Positions 36,141 to 47,527 of a stretch of 64,000 nt of DNA are shown here, in pieces. The notes below the pieces were generated by a model. That model was given only the letters and a program-made list of their open reading frames with translations, searched no databases and was not told the DNA's origin. Positions within the stretch are counted from its first letter, which is position 1. Each line of letters begins with the position of its first letter. A program made the position numbers and the translations under genes. Origin of the DNA: Manihot esculenta (taxonomy: Eukaryota > Streptophyta > Magnoliopsida > Malpighiales > Euphorbiaceae); assembly GCF_001659605.2 (NCBI RefSeq), contig NC_035161.2, forward strand, positions 5,846,662 to 5,910,661, given 5' to 3'.

Positions 36141-36819
36141 ATTCTTGAGTTTCTTCAATTGGGTAAATTTAACTTCAATTTGGATGAAGATTCCATAGAT
36201 GTGTACAGGCAGGTTGGTGAATGTTTTTAGCCGTTTTGCTTCAGGTTCAAGGATGTCTTACAGAGGTAACAATTCCATATGTTGCTTAAGAAATGTAAGA
36301 ATCATTAACTTGTTCTTTTATTATTGGTCACTGAGTTGCTTAGACTCATAGGCCCTTTTGCTCTTGGTAAGCATAGATATAATATTATATTGAATTCTCA
36401 AGTTTCTATCCTCAATGTTAACCCGAGAAGTTTCCTTTTCAATTTACAAGCTTAGGCTTTGTTTTTTTAACATTCCCATTTTCTACTCTTTTGGTTTTAT
36501 TTACTTTGGCAAATTTATCCCTTACTTGCATTCAACTCTTTAGGGCTTTAGGTAGAAAGAGATAAGGAAGGGTATCTCAAGTTTGAGTTTCAAATGGGGT
36601 TAAGTATGATTAGAACGGTGTCGTTTTGTTCGGAGATTTGTTTCCATTGAAAGATGTGGTTTGGTGTGGAGTGGTTGGACTGCTCTGGACACTTGAGATT
36701 GAAGGTTGGTTGTTTCTTTTTGGAAGAATGGTGAGTTGATATGATTCTTGTCAGTTTCACAATGCACCATTTGATACGCTACCGTTTCAAGCAAGATTAT
36801 TATCATTATTTCTATTCTC
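36141..36819. other. 3' region of the zinc-finger gene and short intergenic sequence
   Basis: Contains the likely 3' untranslated region. No further gene is supported. Confidence 0.45.
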
Positions 36820-36843
36820 AAAAAAAAAAAAAAAAAAAAAAAA
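36820..36843 (+). repeat. Poly(A) run, 24 bases
   Basis: Uninterrupted A24 followed by GAGAG. It could be the tail of a retroposed sequence to its left, but no target duplication is evident. Confidence 0.7.
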
Positions 36844-36989
36844 GAGAGATTATTATCATTGTTTAAACAAATTTATAATATTTGAAAAAGTCATTTGATA
36901 TTATTTTTCTATATGCCATCTCAGGTCTTCCTTTTCAATAGGATGACAATTCGAATTAGCAAGTAGTGTTTGTATCCACATGATCACGG

Positions 36990-37600
36990 ATTAGAAGTAA
37001 ATATAAATAAATTCCATATTGAATTAATTTTTTTATTTATTTTTATTTGATTTGATTTTTATTTTTAAAAATTTTAGTTTTTTTTAATTTAATTTATTTT
37101 AATTATAAAAAATTAATAAAATTTAATTTAATTGATTAGTGCGTAATACCATGTTAATTTTTTTTATAATATTGAGAGATTATTGAATTAAATTAATTTT
37201 AAAATTTTATTTTATTTTATATTTTTTATTTTTTTAATTTAATTTAATATTTATTTTTAAAATTTTAGTTATTTCAGTTTGATTGAATTTTAATTATAAA
37301 AAATCAATAAAATCGAATTGAATCGAATCGATTAGTGAGTAATATCATGTTATTTGTTTTATAATACAGGGATATTAGATCATGGCCAATATTAAAATAC
37401 TTCAATTGATTTTAAGACATAAAAAATAAAGTGTAAAAAAATAAAAATTCAATTGACAAAATTGAATCGAATTGAATCAAATTAGTTTGATTGTAAATTG
37501 ATTTTTACTTAAAATTGATTTGATTTTTATAAATATTAAAATTTTAATTTATTCTATTTAGTTTGATTTTAAATCGAATCGAGTGAATACTTGCTCTAAA
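36990..37600. mobile_element. Eroded 'AATCGAATCGA'-rich MITE relative
   Basis: Alternating AATTTAATTTGATTTT and AATCGAATCGAATC stretches with an internal doubled segment (GATTAGTG[CA]GTAATA.CATGTTA near 37134 and 37331). These look like decayed versions of the CGGTTCGGTT-rich hAT MITEs at 56898 and 62216. Ends are not definable. Confidence 0.35.
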
Positions 37601-37720
37601 TATTAAATCTTTAAAAAATTTAAATATAAATTATAAAATATAAAATATAATAAAATATCAAATGGTATAGAGCTTGGACCATACAACACATCAATTTAAT
37701 ATTATTAATTATTTATAAAT

Positions 37721-37725
37721 ATAAA
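37721..37725. repeat. Target site duplication ATAAA (left)
   Basis: Matches 42063-42067 on the other side of the Tat-like element. Confidence 0.8.
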
Positions 37726-38229
37726 TGATATAATGTGATGATCGCTTAAAGTTAGCCATGTGCAGGCACCGAAAAACAGAGTCATGTGACAAGCGTTTAA
37801 TTAGATGACACTCGATTTCATCAGAGAAAAGAAAACCTAGACGCTTTAAGCTTTAAATTTTCGTCAAGACTCGCCCTTTCAACTACAGGGTGAGATTCAA
37901 TGGGAAGTTACCGTTAAAGAGTACAATATAACAAATTCTCATTACACTTATAATAGTGGAATCCCTTATCTACTAATCAGTACTAGCCGGATTTCTTGGA
38001 GATTTGATAACCAACTTCACCTTTTTACAGTATAAAAAGTTGATGAACACAGAAATTAAGGTACATATTTTTACACAATTATTCTTGAGTTCAGAGCATT
38101 TCATTACACTCGCCTTTTTTTTCAGTTTACTGATTTGAGCGTCGGAGTAGCTGTCATAGGCCAATTACCTCAATTTTTTTTTTCTTGCAGGTTGATCAAT
38201 CACAGTATAGTATTGTTTCAACCACATCA
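37726..38229 (+). repeat. 5' LTR of the Tat-like element
   Basis: Carries CAGTATAAAAAG (TATA box, about 38029-38040) and the signature GATTTGAGCGTCGGAGTAGCTG near 38131-38152, followed by TCTTGCAG. The sequence right after it (TATAGTTCTGTTGTCAGG) is a poor, probably degenerate primer site. Confidence 0.8.
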
Positions 38230-38339
38230 TATAGTTCTGTTGTCAGGCATTTCATTGGATTATCTCTGTTCAATTGGATTAGAAATCGATCTTTCATTTT
38301 CTCTTAAAAAGCAATCTTCTTCCTTTTTCATTCCCTAAA

Positions 38340-39890
38340 ATGGTTGACAATTCACGAGTTGCTGCCAACAATGGTATTATCATTTTCTCCTCTCTCGGTA
38401 GTGGGCAAAATACTCCATTGATGGTCAATGAGGCTGATCTAAGCAATCTTTGCTTCAATACATAGAAAGGCTACAGACCACTCTCGAACAGTATAAAGCT
38501 CGAAATGAGGCCTCCTTCATGGCTTTCAAGATAAGGGAGGAAGCTTCCATCAACACTCCAAGAACTCGGATAGAGGCAGTCCAAATGCAATCCAAGTTAT
38601 TACATTATTATATTTTTTTTATTAATTTTGATTTTATTAATATAGATTCTATTAATATGGATATATATAGGGAGATAGTATGAGGCAAAGCTGGAGGAAG
38701 AGGAGTCGTTGGACGAGGCTCCAAAGGATGTGGATTGGAAGCTAATACAGGTCGTGCAAAGGTACTAGAAGAAGCAGGAGGGGGATTATGGGCTGGATGA
38801 TGCCTTGCCACTGTCAGAAGAGATCTTGGCAGAGACATTTCAGGTCAAGTTCAAACTTTCAAGTTTGGACAAATACGATAAAACAGCAGAACCCAAAAGT
38901 CATATGCCAATCTTTAGGATAACAATGTAGCTCCAAGATGTCAACGATTTTGTATTGTGCCGAGTGTTTCTGTCAAAACTCACAGGTTTGGCTCAGAAAT
39001 GGTACCAATATATGAACCCATATTCAATTTAGAATTTTATATAATTTCTTATGTTATTTAAATCCAGGTTTATTATTTGTATACCTCCTAAAAAGTTCTC
39101 ATCTGACTTGTAAAAGATCCACCAAGGAGAGAGCGAGTCTTTAAGGAGTTTTATCTCACGGTTTAATACAGAAGCAATACAGATGGAGGAATTAAATCAT
39201 GAGATAGCATGTGAAGCGTTAAAGAAATAAACACGCAACATCAAGTTAATGGATTTCCTAATCAAGAACCCAACTGCTACGTACCAATAGCTAATAGACA
39301 AAACCTAGAAGTACATCAGGCTGGATGATGAAGTCCAAGCATTGAGAGAGGATGAATTGACGAGTCAAAAGCAAGACCAAAAGCAAGAGAGGTAAGGATA
39401 TGAAAGAGACCGCATAAGTTACCCAGTCTCTTGAAGAAGGCATGACCAAAATAAGTATAAGAATTATACTCCACTGAATGACTCATGAACACACATACTT
39501 ATGTGGATAAAAAAAATGGCAAAGAGGTCAAATGGCTTGCCAAGCTTAACCTAGACAAACCAGGCATGCGAGATAGAATAAAGTAGTGCCGCTTTCACGA
39601 AGACCATAGACATAGAATGGAGGAGTGCCGGTAATTGAAAGATGAGATCAAGAGGTTAATAAGGGACAACACACTTCGAAAATTCACCAGAAAGAGTAGA
39701 GAAGAGAGGAGGCCTGAGCCCAAGGTAACAACTCTGGAAACCACCCCTGACAGTGAACCTGTAGGGGTTATTCATGTAATTGCAGGAGGACCAAGTAGCG
39801 ATAAGGGTCTATAGAATTAGAATTAGAATGTCACATATATCCAGCTTCTGAGTCAAACTCCGAATTTTGAAAATGGTGAAGTTAGATGAC
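38340..39890 (+). pseudogene. Decayed gag of the Tat-like element
   Basis: Starting near ATGGTTGACAATTC and read in shifting frames, segments resemble Tat/Retand gag: 'LSNL..IERLQTTLEQYKARNEAS' (about 38450-38520), 'LTGLAQKWYQ' (about 38978-39008) and a zinc-finger-like CRFHEDHRHRMEECR (about 39590-39635). The last is followed by a DEIKRLI helix and VIHVIAGGPSSDK (about 39770-39805), which in relatives precedes the protease. Multiple stops and shifts make it non-functional, and the sequence ends where pol should begin. Confidence 0.7.
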
Positions 39891-40039
39891 CAAATCTTTT
39901 AATTATTTTTGAACGAAATATTTATAATTTATGAAAATATTATCAAATAAATCTATGATGTATTCTTCAGACTTTTTTAGTATTTAGATAAGAAATGTTG
40001 GATAGATGAAAGCGTGAAGACAAGAAAAAAACCACAGGG

Positions 40040-41430
40040 CAAGTATCCGCTAGGCCGATACTGGGTGTTAGTTCCGTTAACCAAAGCATTTTATGTCAAG
40101 GCCACAAGGCGGGTATCTGCTAGACCTATGATTGGGTGCTAGTCCCGATTAATCAAGACATTTTATGCCGACACCACGAGACGAGTATCCGCCATGCGAG
40201 TCACAAGGGGGTAACCGCTAGAAGAGTCTTCGAGTATTAATCTAGTATAATAAAATTTATTAAGACATTTTATACCTGAGTCACAAGGCGGGTATTCACT
40301 AGGTCCATGACTGGGTGCCAGTTCCAATTAATAAAAATTTCTATGGCATTTTATGCCTAGGCCATAAGGTATGCTCCGCCAGACCCAATAACCAGGTGTT
40401 AGTCCCGTTAAACAAGGCATTTTATGCTAAGGTCACAAGGTGGGTATCCTCCAAACTCATGATCTAGTATTAGTCCCGTTAATTAAAATTTCTAAGGCAT
40501 TTTATGCCAAGCCCACAAAGTGGATATCCGCCAACCAATAACTGGGTGTTAGTTTCGATTAATCAAGGCATTTTATGCCAACGCCACGAGGCGGGTATTC
40601 GTCAGGCGAGCCATAAGGCGAATAACGGCCAGGAGAGTTTTCAAGTGGTAGTCCCATATAATAAAAATTTATTAAGGCATTTTTTACTTGGGCCACAAGG
40701 TGAGTATCCGCCAGATCCATAACTAGGTTTCAGTCCCAATTAATAAAAATTTTTAAGATATTTTATGCCTAAACAACAAAGCGGGTTTCGTCAAGCCCAA
40801 TGGCCGGGTGTTAGCCCCACGTTTATAAGAAATCTTCTAAGGCAGTTCATCCCCAGACCACAAGACGAGTATTCACCAGGCCACATATTTGGGTGTTCGT
40901 CCCATTTTGTAAATTTTCTAAGTTATTTATTTTATGGCAACGAAGAGGGCACTAATTAGGCCAATGACCGGGTTTTAATCTCTTTAATTAAATTTTCTAA
41001 GGTATTTTATGTCAAGACCACAAGGCGGGTATCCGCTAGGCCCATGATCGGATATTAGTCCCGTTAATTAAATTCTCTAAGGCATTTTATGCCAAGGCCA
41101 CAAGGCGAATATCCATCAGACTCATGACTGGGTGTTAGTTCCGTTAATCAAATTCTCTAAGAAATTTTATGTCAAGACCACAAGGCAGATATCCGTCAGG
41201 CCCATGACCAAGTATTAGTCTCGTTAATCAAATTCTCTAAGGCATTTTATGCCAAGTTCACGAGACGGATATCCACCAGACTCATGAATGTGTGTTAGTC
41301 TTGTTAATCAAATTCTCTAAGGCATTTTATGCTAAGGCCACAAGGCGGGTATTTGCTAGGCCCATGACCGGGTGTTAGTCCCATTAATCAAATTCTCTAA
41401 AGCCATTTTATACCAAGGCGGGTCTTCGGG
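40040..41430 (+). repeat. Minisatellite, ~80-bp unit, about 17 diverged copies
   Basis: The core GCATTTTATGCCAAGGCCAC, AAGGCGGGTATCCGC and GGTGTTAGTCCCGTTAATCA recur with a period near 80 bp (occasionally about 110) between the gag pseudogene and the 3' LTR. Variants differ by point changes and short indels. Open frames within it are chance. Confidence 0.85.
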
Positions 41431-41557
41431 TATTAGTCCCAAAAGACAAAGGTAAATTTTTTCAAAAGCAACACGAGGCGGACAACCTCGAGGCACATGA
41501 TCGGATGTCGGTCCCAAAGCTTCGAATCTGAAGAATCGAAGACCGATGGGGGACTTC

Positions 41558-42062
41558 TGATATAATATAATAATCGCTCAAAGTAGGTCATGTACTGACA
41601 CTCCAAAACAGGGCCACGTGGCAAGAATCAAATCAGATGATACTCAATTCCACCGAGAGAAAAGAAGACTCAGACGCTTCAGACCTTAACTTTTCGTTAA
41701 GAGTCGCCCTCTCAACTACAGGACGAAACTCTACGAGAAGTTATCATTAGAGAGCACAATCTAACAGATTTCCATTACACTTATAATCACGGGATCTCTT
41801 ATCTATTAGTCAATACTAGTCGGATTTCTCAGAGATTTGTTAACCAACTTCACCTTCTTATAGTATAAAAGTTGAGGAACTCATAGATTAAGGTACACAT
41901 TTTTACACTACTACTTTTCAGTTTAGAGCATTTCATTACACTCGGCCTTTTTTTCAGTTTACTCACTTAAATGTTGGAGTGGCTGTCATAAGTGTCAATC
42001 ATCTTACTTTCCTTTTCTTGCAGATTGACTAATTGCAGGACAGTTTTATTTCAGCCACATCA
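41558..42062 (+). repeat. 3' LTR of the Tat-like element
   Basis: TGATATAAT to CCACATCA, with TAGTATAAAAG (about 41860-41870) as TATA box. It aligns with 37726-38229 throughout, with many substitutions. Confidence 0.85.
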
Positions 42063-42067
42063 ATAAA
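42063..42067. repeat. Target site duplication ATAAA (right)
   Basis: Partner of 37721-37725. Confidence 0.8.
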
Positions 42068-43047
42068 TATATAAAATTTATACATTAATTTAATCATGCA
42101 GAACATTCAATCATATATGAAAATATGAAACCTATGATTTAATATTTAGCAAACAAACAAATAAATATGATATTTCAATATTTTGTTAATTAATATTTAA
42201 AAAAATTAAAAATAAATATTTACATATAAACATAAATAAAAAATTTAATAAAAGTATATATCTAATATAATAAATAATTTTAATAATATAATTTGCAAGT
42301 TTTACGGATTATGAGAGAATATGTGATACAAATAATAAGCATATAATAATTATATTAAATCAAGTTAGCGAGTCAGCCTATAAAATTACTGGCATATGAT
42401 AAAAAGATCAATACGAATATGAAAAATTCAACCTTAATCCTCCAATTTCTTTTGTTTTTATTTAATTTAACAGTTAAATAAAATTAATATTAAAATAAAT
42501 ATTAAATATTAATTTATTATATAATAATTAAAAATATAATTAATAAATCATAAAAATGATAATATGAATTAACAAAAAATAAAATTAAAATAATTATCAG
42601 TCAACTGAAAATAATTTTAATTTTAATATTGATCTAAAATAAAGTCGATAAGTTTTATCAATTATTGATTAGTTATATTTTTATTTTTTAAAAATTTATC
42701 AAACACTTAATTTAATTATTTAAATATTTATTAGTTATTAATTATATTTACTAGTTAAATCAAATATTATTTTTAAATTTAAAATTTTTCCTAAAAGAAA
42801 ATATTAAAAAAAAAAAATTATGTATCCAGCAGATGAATCATGCAGAAGAGGTGGAGAATTGGGAGAAGTTCAAATCAAGTTGATTGATCCACATGCCATG
42901 TGTTAACTAAACCCACTATCTTTTGGAATCCAATTTTGAGCCCACTACAGTGGGCCACATTTGATTGTTGCCTCAACCATGGCCATGGCTCCTTGAGTCT
43001 ATTAAAGGGTAATTACTAATATCACTCAATATTTGATTTTTTTATTA

Positions 43048-43087
<40 letters not shown>

Positions 43088-43229
43088 CCTTTTTTTACCG
43101 TAACATATATATTAATTTAAAGCATTAATAACTAATATTTTTAATTTCATTCGCTACATACTATTTTTTATCATATTTATAATTGGTTAAAAAGTTTACC
43201 GGATCAAATAGGAGTAACGAGCCTAATAA
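42068..43229. other. AT-rich intergenic region
   Basis: No gene is supported. A short GC-richer patch (about 42830-43010) has no coding frame. It contains the TA microsatellite. Confidence 0.6.
43052..43085. repeat. (AT)n microsatellite
   Basis: About 17 uninterrupted AT dinucleotides. Confidence 0.95.
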
Positions 43230-43436
43230 TAAAAAACTTAATTCACAATCTAATAAGTTATAATTCTATTAGTGTGTATAGATCATATTTTGGATCGTAT
43301 ATTTCTACTGTGTTTTAGTAGGTTATGGTCAATATCTTGTATCTCTAAATATGGTATATTGAGATGTGTAATACATTTTCTAAATTTTTCAATACTATAT
43401 AAGTTAATGAGAAAATTATTTTCTTTAAAATCAAGA

Positions 43437-43448
43437 TGGTATCAGAGC
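43437..43448 (+). other. Primer binding site (tRNA-iMet) of the copia element
   Basis: TGGTATCAGAGC shortly after the presumed LTR end (AAATCAAGA). It marks the 5' end of the internal region. Confidence 0.85.
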
Positions 43449-43497
43449 AGGTTACTTAAAGACACTGCTCCCTCGGTACTACCTAAACTAAAATAGT

Positions 43498-44468
43498 GTG
43501 TTTATTGTCTCCTTCAAGATTCATGCCATGGAGGAGACCAGTTCGGCTAGATCACTCCATCCGGCGACTCCAATACAAGACTTAGTAAAAGGTGTTATTG
43601 ACGACGTTCTAGTCTTGCAGAACTCTGATAATCCAGCAATGCTTCTTATTTTCGTTCAACTAACAGGAATCAACTACAGAGGATGGAGCTAAATGATGAA
43701 AATAACTCTTGGAGCGAAGAACAAACTCGGCTTTATAGAAGGAAAGATAACTATTCCTCAGAAAGGATTTAATGGCTATGAACGGTGGAAAATGTGCGAC
43801 TACATGGTAACTTTCTAAATCTTAAACTCCATATCAAAGGATCTAGTAGGCAGTTTTCTCTACGCCACAAATGTCAGAGGACTGGAATGAATTGGTTGAA
43901 CGGTATAGCAAGAGTAACAACTTAATGATCTATCAAATTAAACGCAAGATCGCATCGATTTCGCAAGAAAGCTTATTGGTAACCATATTACAGTAAGCTA
44001 AAATAACTCTAGGATGAGTTGCCTAATATCGAGATCATGCCGCCATGCAGCTGTGGTTTTAAGAAATTGGAGATTGAAATACACAATACGAGTCAGTTGA
44101 TGTAGTTCCTCATGGGACTCAATGAAGCTTACGATCAAGTGTGAAGTCAAATCTTACTTCAAGACCCGCTATTGATGGTGAATAAGGCATTCTCAATGGT
44201 GTTACATGTTGAGTCATAGAAGGAAGTCCAGGTTAATTTCTCTGATCAAACAAAGGTAATGGCCTTGGCTGTTAGGACACAAGGAGATTGCAAGGAAAAT
44301 CATAAATACAATCAAAATAAAGGTCGTTGCGACTACTGTAATAGACACGGACACACCAGATCAAGTTGCTTCAAGCTAATAGGGTATCTGGAGTGGTTCA
44401 AAGCACGACACAAGAACTATGTTAACCAAGGACCATCTCAGCACAAATTCGCTGCTTGTGCCTCATAA
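43498..44468 (+). pseudogene. copia gag pseudogene
   Basis: Segments 'MEETSSARSLHPATP...' and 'LTGINYRGWS' (from 43528), 'LGAKNKLGFIEGKI' in another frame, and a zinc knuckle CDYCNRHGHTRSSCFKLIGY (about 44330-44390) are typical of copia gag. Several in-frame stops are present (for example TAA right after GGATGGAGC at 43688). Confidence 0.75.
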
Positions 44469-44621
44469 TTGCAGGGACACAACATCGAAGAAACACCATT
44501 GATAGATAAGACTACTCTCACCGTCGAGCTGAGCAAATATGATGAAGTCAACACAAAGCTTGAGTTATTGCAGCAAGAAATGAATAAGTTCATCCAAGGT
44601 AAGACAGTTGCTACTATGAAC

Positions 44622-44626
44622 ACGGT
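44622..44626. repeat. Target site duplication ACGGT (left)
   Basis: Partner at 45642-45646. Confidence 0.9.
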
Positions 44627-45641
44627 TGTAATATCCGGCTAGAGTCCGACATCGGAATTCTACGTTCCGATGGAGTTCAGGATGCCGAAAGTCTCTAGAA
44701 GGGTTAGATTTATGTCTTTCTAAAAGGTTTTGATATGTTTCATAATTTTAAAGCATAAGGAAATGAGTTTTTGAGTGAAATGAACCAAGGCAGAAAAGCC
44801 AGGTTCGGCCGCCGAAGTTGAGGTTCGGCTGCCGAACATGCATGGCTTTCGATTTCACGTGTGGCCGCCGAAGGTGGTCTGGCCAGCCACCTATAAAAGG
44901 CCCTCAGTCGGTTGAAACGATAAGATCACCGTTTCTTTTACCTTCTGAGGTGAGACCCTGTCATTTTTAGAGTTTTTTTCATGTTTTCATTACATCATGC
45001 AAAGATTTGATTGATTCAGGACCCCAGTCTACGGCCTGGCACGGCATAATTACTGGGACTATGTGGTGACAGGTTTACCTTTGATGTGGATTGTCTGTGG
45101 TTTGATGCATTCCATTAGAGCATGTGTTAATGACCTATTTTCCTGTTCTACTCACTGGGCTATAGAGCTCATCCTACTCCCTTAACCCCAGTCTTGCAGA
45201 TTCAGTGTCCAGTGTACAGGGAAGATCAGCAGGGTACAGAAAGAATAAAGAGATTTGTAATAGCTTAGTATGGACATGTAATAATAAAGAGATGTACTAG
45301 TTGTGCTTGACTTAGTTATTTTGTGTTGTAAATCTTTTGGAATGTACATGATCTGTATATATGTATGTTTTACAGAGTATGTGAAAAACCAGGCTTAACA
45401 GGTATGAGTTAACCCATCTAGAGCAAGCTCTAGTCAGGGGTACTGAGTACAGAGTACAAAGATAGTGCATGCACAGGTTAAGCTTTGGGTCAGAAAAGAG
45501 TTTTTATTTTTACAGAAAATGTATGATCATGTATAAGATTTACAGGTACACAGAGAGTATAGCAGGCTTACTACGGGTTTTGGCGGCCTTAAGCCGACCT
45601 GAATCCTAGCGCCGGTGACGGTCCATTTTGGGGTCGTTACA
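44627..45641 (+). mobile_element. Solo LTR, short (1015-bp) variant of the Ty3/gypsy family at 3-23 kb
   Basis: Begins TGTAATATCCGGCTAGAGTC and ends GGGGTCGTTACA, the reverse complement of the large LTR termini, so it lies in the opposite (plus) orientation. It shares the GGTTCGGCCGCCGAA palindromes (about 44802-44875), the TATA box CTATAAAAGG (44891-44900), GTCTACGGCCTGGCAC (repeat-array remnant, about 45029) and the end CGCCGGTGACGGTCC. It is about half the length, lacking one palindrome cluster and other blocks. Perfect ACGGT duplications indicate LTR-LTR recombination after insertion. Confidence 0.9.
44892..44898 (+). promoter_or_regulatory. TATA box in the solo LTR
   Basis: TATAAAA directly downstream of a palindrome/GCCGCC cluster, the same architecture as in the long LTRs. 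Confidence 0.6.
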
Positions 45642-46047
45642 ACGGTGAGCTCATATTCAGCTCGTTTTTCAACATACAGTCCTTTTAATTACTCTGGTAA
45701 CATCTCTCAACCTCAATCCATAGCTAATAATAGTGTTGGTTTAGTTACTCAAATTTGTTGTTCTGTAACACAAAAAAATGAGATGTGGATTATTGACACT
45801 GGTGCATCTAATCACATTACACCATATGCTTATTTGATGTCATGCATTTCGTCTATCAAACTACATATCACAATATACTTACCAAATGATTCCAAAATAA
45901 AAGTTTTTCATACCGGTACTGTTGATTTGCATAAAATATTGTAGTTGCTAGATGTTTTGTTAATCCCTTACTTTACTTTAAACTTATTATTTGTGCCAAA
46001 ACTTCTTAAAGATACTGCATTAAAATTACAATTTTACTCAAGATATT
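45642..46047 (+). pseudogene. copia protease segment
   Basis: After the solo LTR the copia frame resumes. 'EMWIIDTGASNHIT' (about 45778-45822) carries the catalytic DTG of the aspartic protease. A stop at about 45942 and frame loss follow. Confidence 0.7.
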
Positions 46048-46052
46048 GTTTC
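46048..46052. repeat. Target site duplication GTTTC (left)
   Basis: Partner at 47528-47532. Confidence 0.85.
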
Positions 46053-47527
46053 TGTTAGTATATTTGCTCTAGGCCATTATCTTGAATATTTTTGTATGTC
46101 ATTTTGATTATTAATAAAAGAGATTTTTACTATCATTATTATTTGTTTGCATGTTACATAATAATGATTAATATCTCTGGTTACTTATTATTATGTTGAT
46201 AATAATAAAATATAACTAGTATAATTATTGATTGATAATCATGAAATGATTATGTATATGTTGATATAATTCAATAATCATATATACTTGTTAGAAAACA
46301 AAGTATTGGATGGACACGCACTAAGATTACTATATGGGTTATTGTCATAAGTGAATCTCAAAGTAGTTATATCTTAATCCTTTGACTTGAGATTGTCATA
46401 GTTTCCAACATAAGGATTGTTATGTTTTGACATAACCAAACATTATTTTTAATCGGACAATCATAAAAGTTATGATTGAGCATAATAGAAATTATGTAGA
46501 GGATATTGAACAATCAAGATAGAATTTGTCCCTCTCTTTGAGAGAGATATCTTCTGGGCCCCTCGATAAGTGAGACTGAGAAATGTATGGCCGTGCTCAA
46601 ATGAATTGATAGTGTGATCAATATCATTTGATTTTATCAGTCTACTTAGAAATCGAGAAATTATAAGTTTGAACATTATAAGTTTGACATTGACCATGAC
46701 TTATGTTCAAACTAGATATCGTGAGATAAAGGGATTAATAGATATTCTATTTATTAGGATTTATCGAACTATCAGTCCTCATATTAATTGGATAGTCATA
46801 ATATCTTGCTAGAGGCTGCTTATGATTTATGGGCCTTGTGGGACTAGGCCTATTGCCAATTTATGTGAGCCTATTGGGTCACACACAAAAGAACGTTGTT
46901 GATGTACTATGTCATATTAATGGGCTAAAAGCCCAAAGTCCATTAATATAATTAATAATAATAAAGTGTTATTATTAAATATTAATTATAATAATAATTA
47001 AAAGGATCTGCAATCTATCTATAACTGTTATAGATAAAGGACTCTATCACATAAGATATTTGAGTATCTGCGAGATTGTGATAGTTGGTTATAAACACAA
47101 CTCTATCACATAAGATATTTGAGTATCTGTGAAATCGTGATAGTGGGTTTTAAACACAACTCTTTCACGAAAAGGGTTGTGGAAAAACAAAAGACTAAAA
47201 ATGAATAAAAACCGCTTCTGCGAAGTGGAAGTAACGGTTTTTGAGAATTTGTTTTGAGTTGCAGATCAGGAGCACATAGTTTATCAATGTTGAGAGAGCT
47301 AGTACTCTAGTAGGATAGAAGACGTTTGTGTGGATACCATAGAGGGTGTTCGTTGAAAAAGCAGCACCATCAGTCCGCAATAGTATCTTCTCGTCGAGTC
47401 TAACAGGTTAGTATCGTATCCTTCTCTTCGAAATAAACGAAGCACACGGATTCTGGGAAGAAAAACATATATTTTTAATTTTTTCGCTGCGTGTTTGGGT
47501 TGCAGTAAATCTCTAGGTTTCCTAACA
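46053..47527. mobile_element. Solo LTR or LTR-like element, 1475 bp
   Basis: Terminates in a perfect 6-bp inverted repeat TGTTAG...CTAACA with GTTTC duplications on both sides, inserted in the copia protease-integrase junction. No coding frame is present. It contains a two-copy 59-bp direct repeat (47041-47158; ACTCTATCACATAAGATATT...). These ends and the absence of internal genes fit a solo LTR, probably of a copia-type element. Orientation cannot be assigned. Confidence 0.8.

Larger units (their letters stand above)
37726..42062 (+). mobile_element. Gag-only, Tat-like non-autonomous LTR retrotransposon
   Basis: A 4337-bp element with a 5' LTR (37726-38229), a decayed gag, an array of ~80-bp repeats, a purine-rich tract (GATGGGGGACTTC, to 41557) and a 3' LTR (41558-42062). 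Both LTRs begin TGATATAAT and end CCACATCA, and 5-bp ATAAA duplications flank the element. There is no protease, reverse transcriptase or integrase, so it depends on another element. The LTRs differ at many positions, so it is old. Gag features (see the pseudogene) point to the Tat/Retand branch of Ty3/gypsy. Confidence 0.85.

Noticed and set aside
40504..40959. Short frames and regularly spaced repeats resembling a CRISPR-like array
   Set aside because: Units are diverged ~80-bp minisatellite copies inside an LTR element of a eukaryotic genome, without unique spacers.
46470..46697. 75-codon minus-strand frame
   Set aside because: Entirely within the 46053-47527 solo LTR; no motif.
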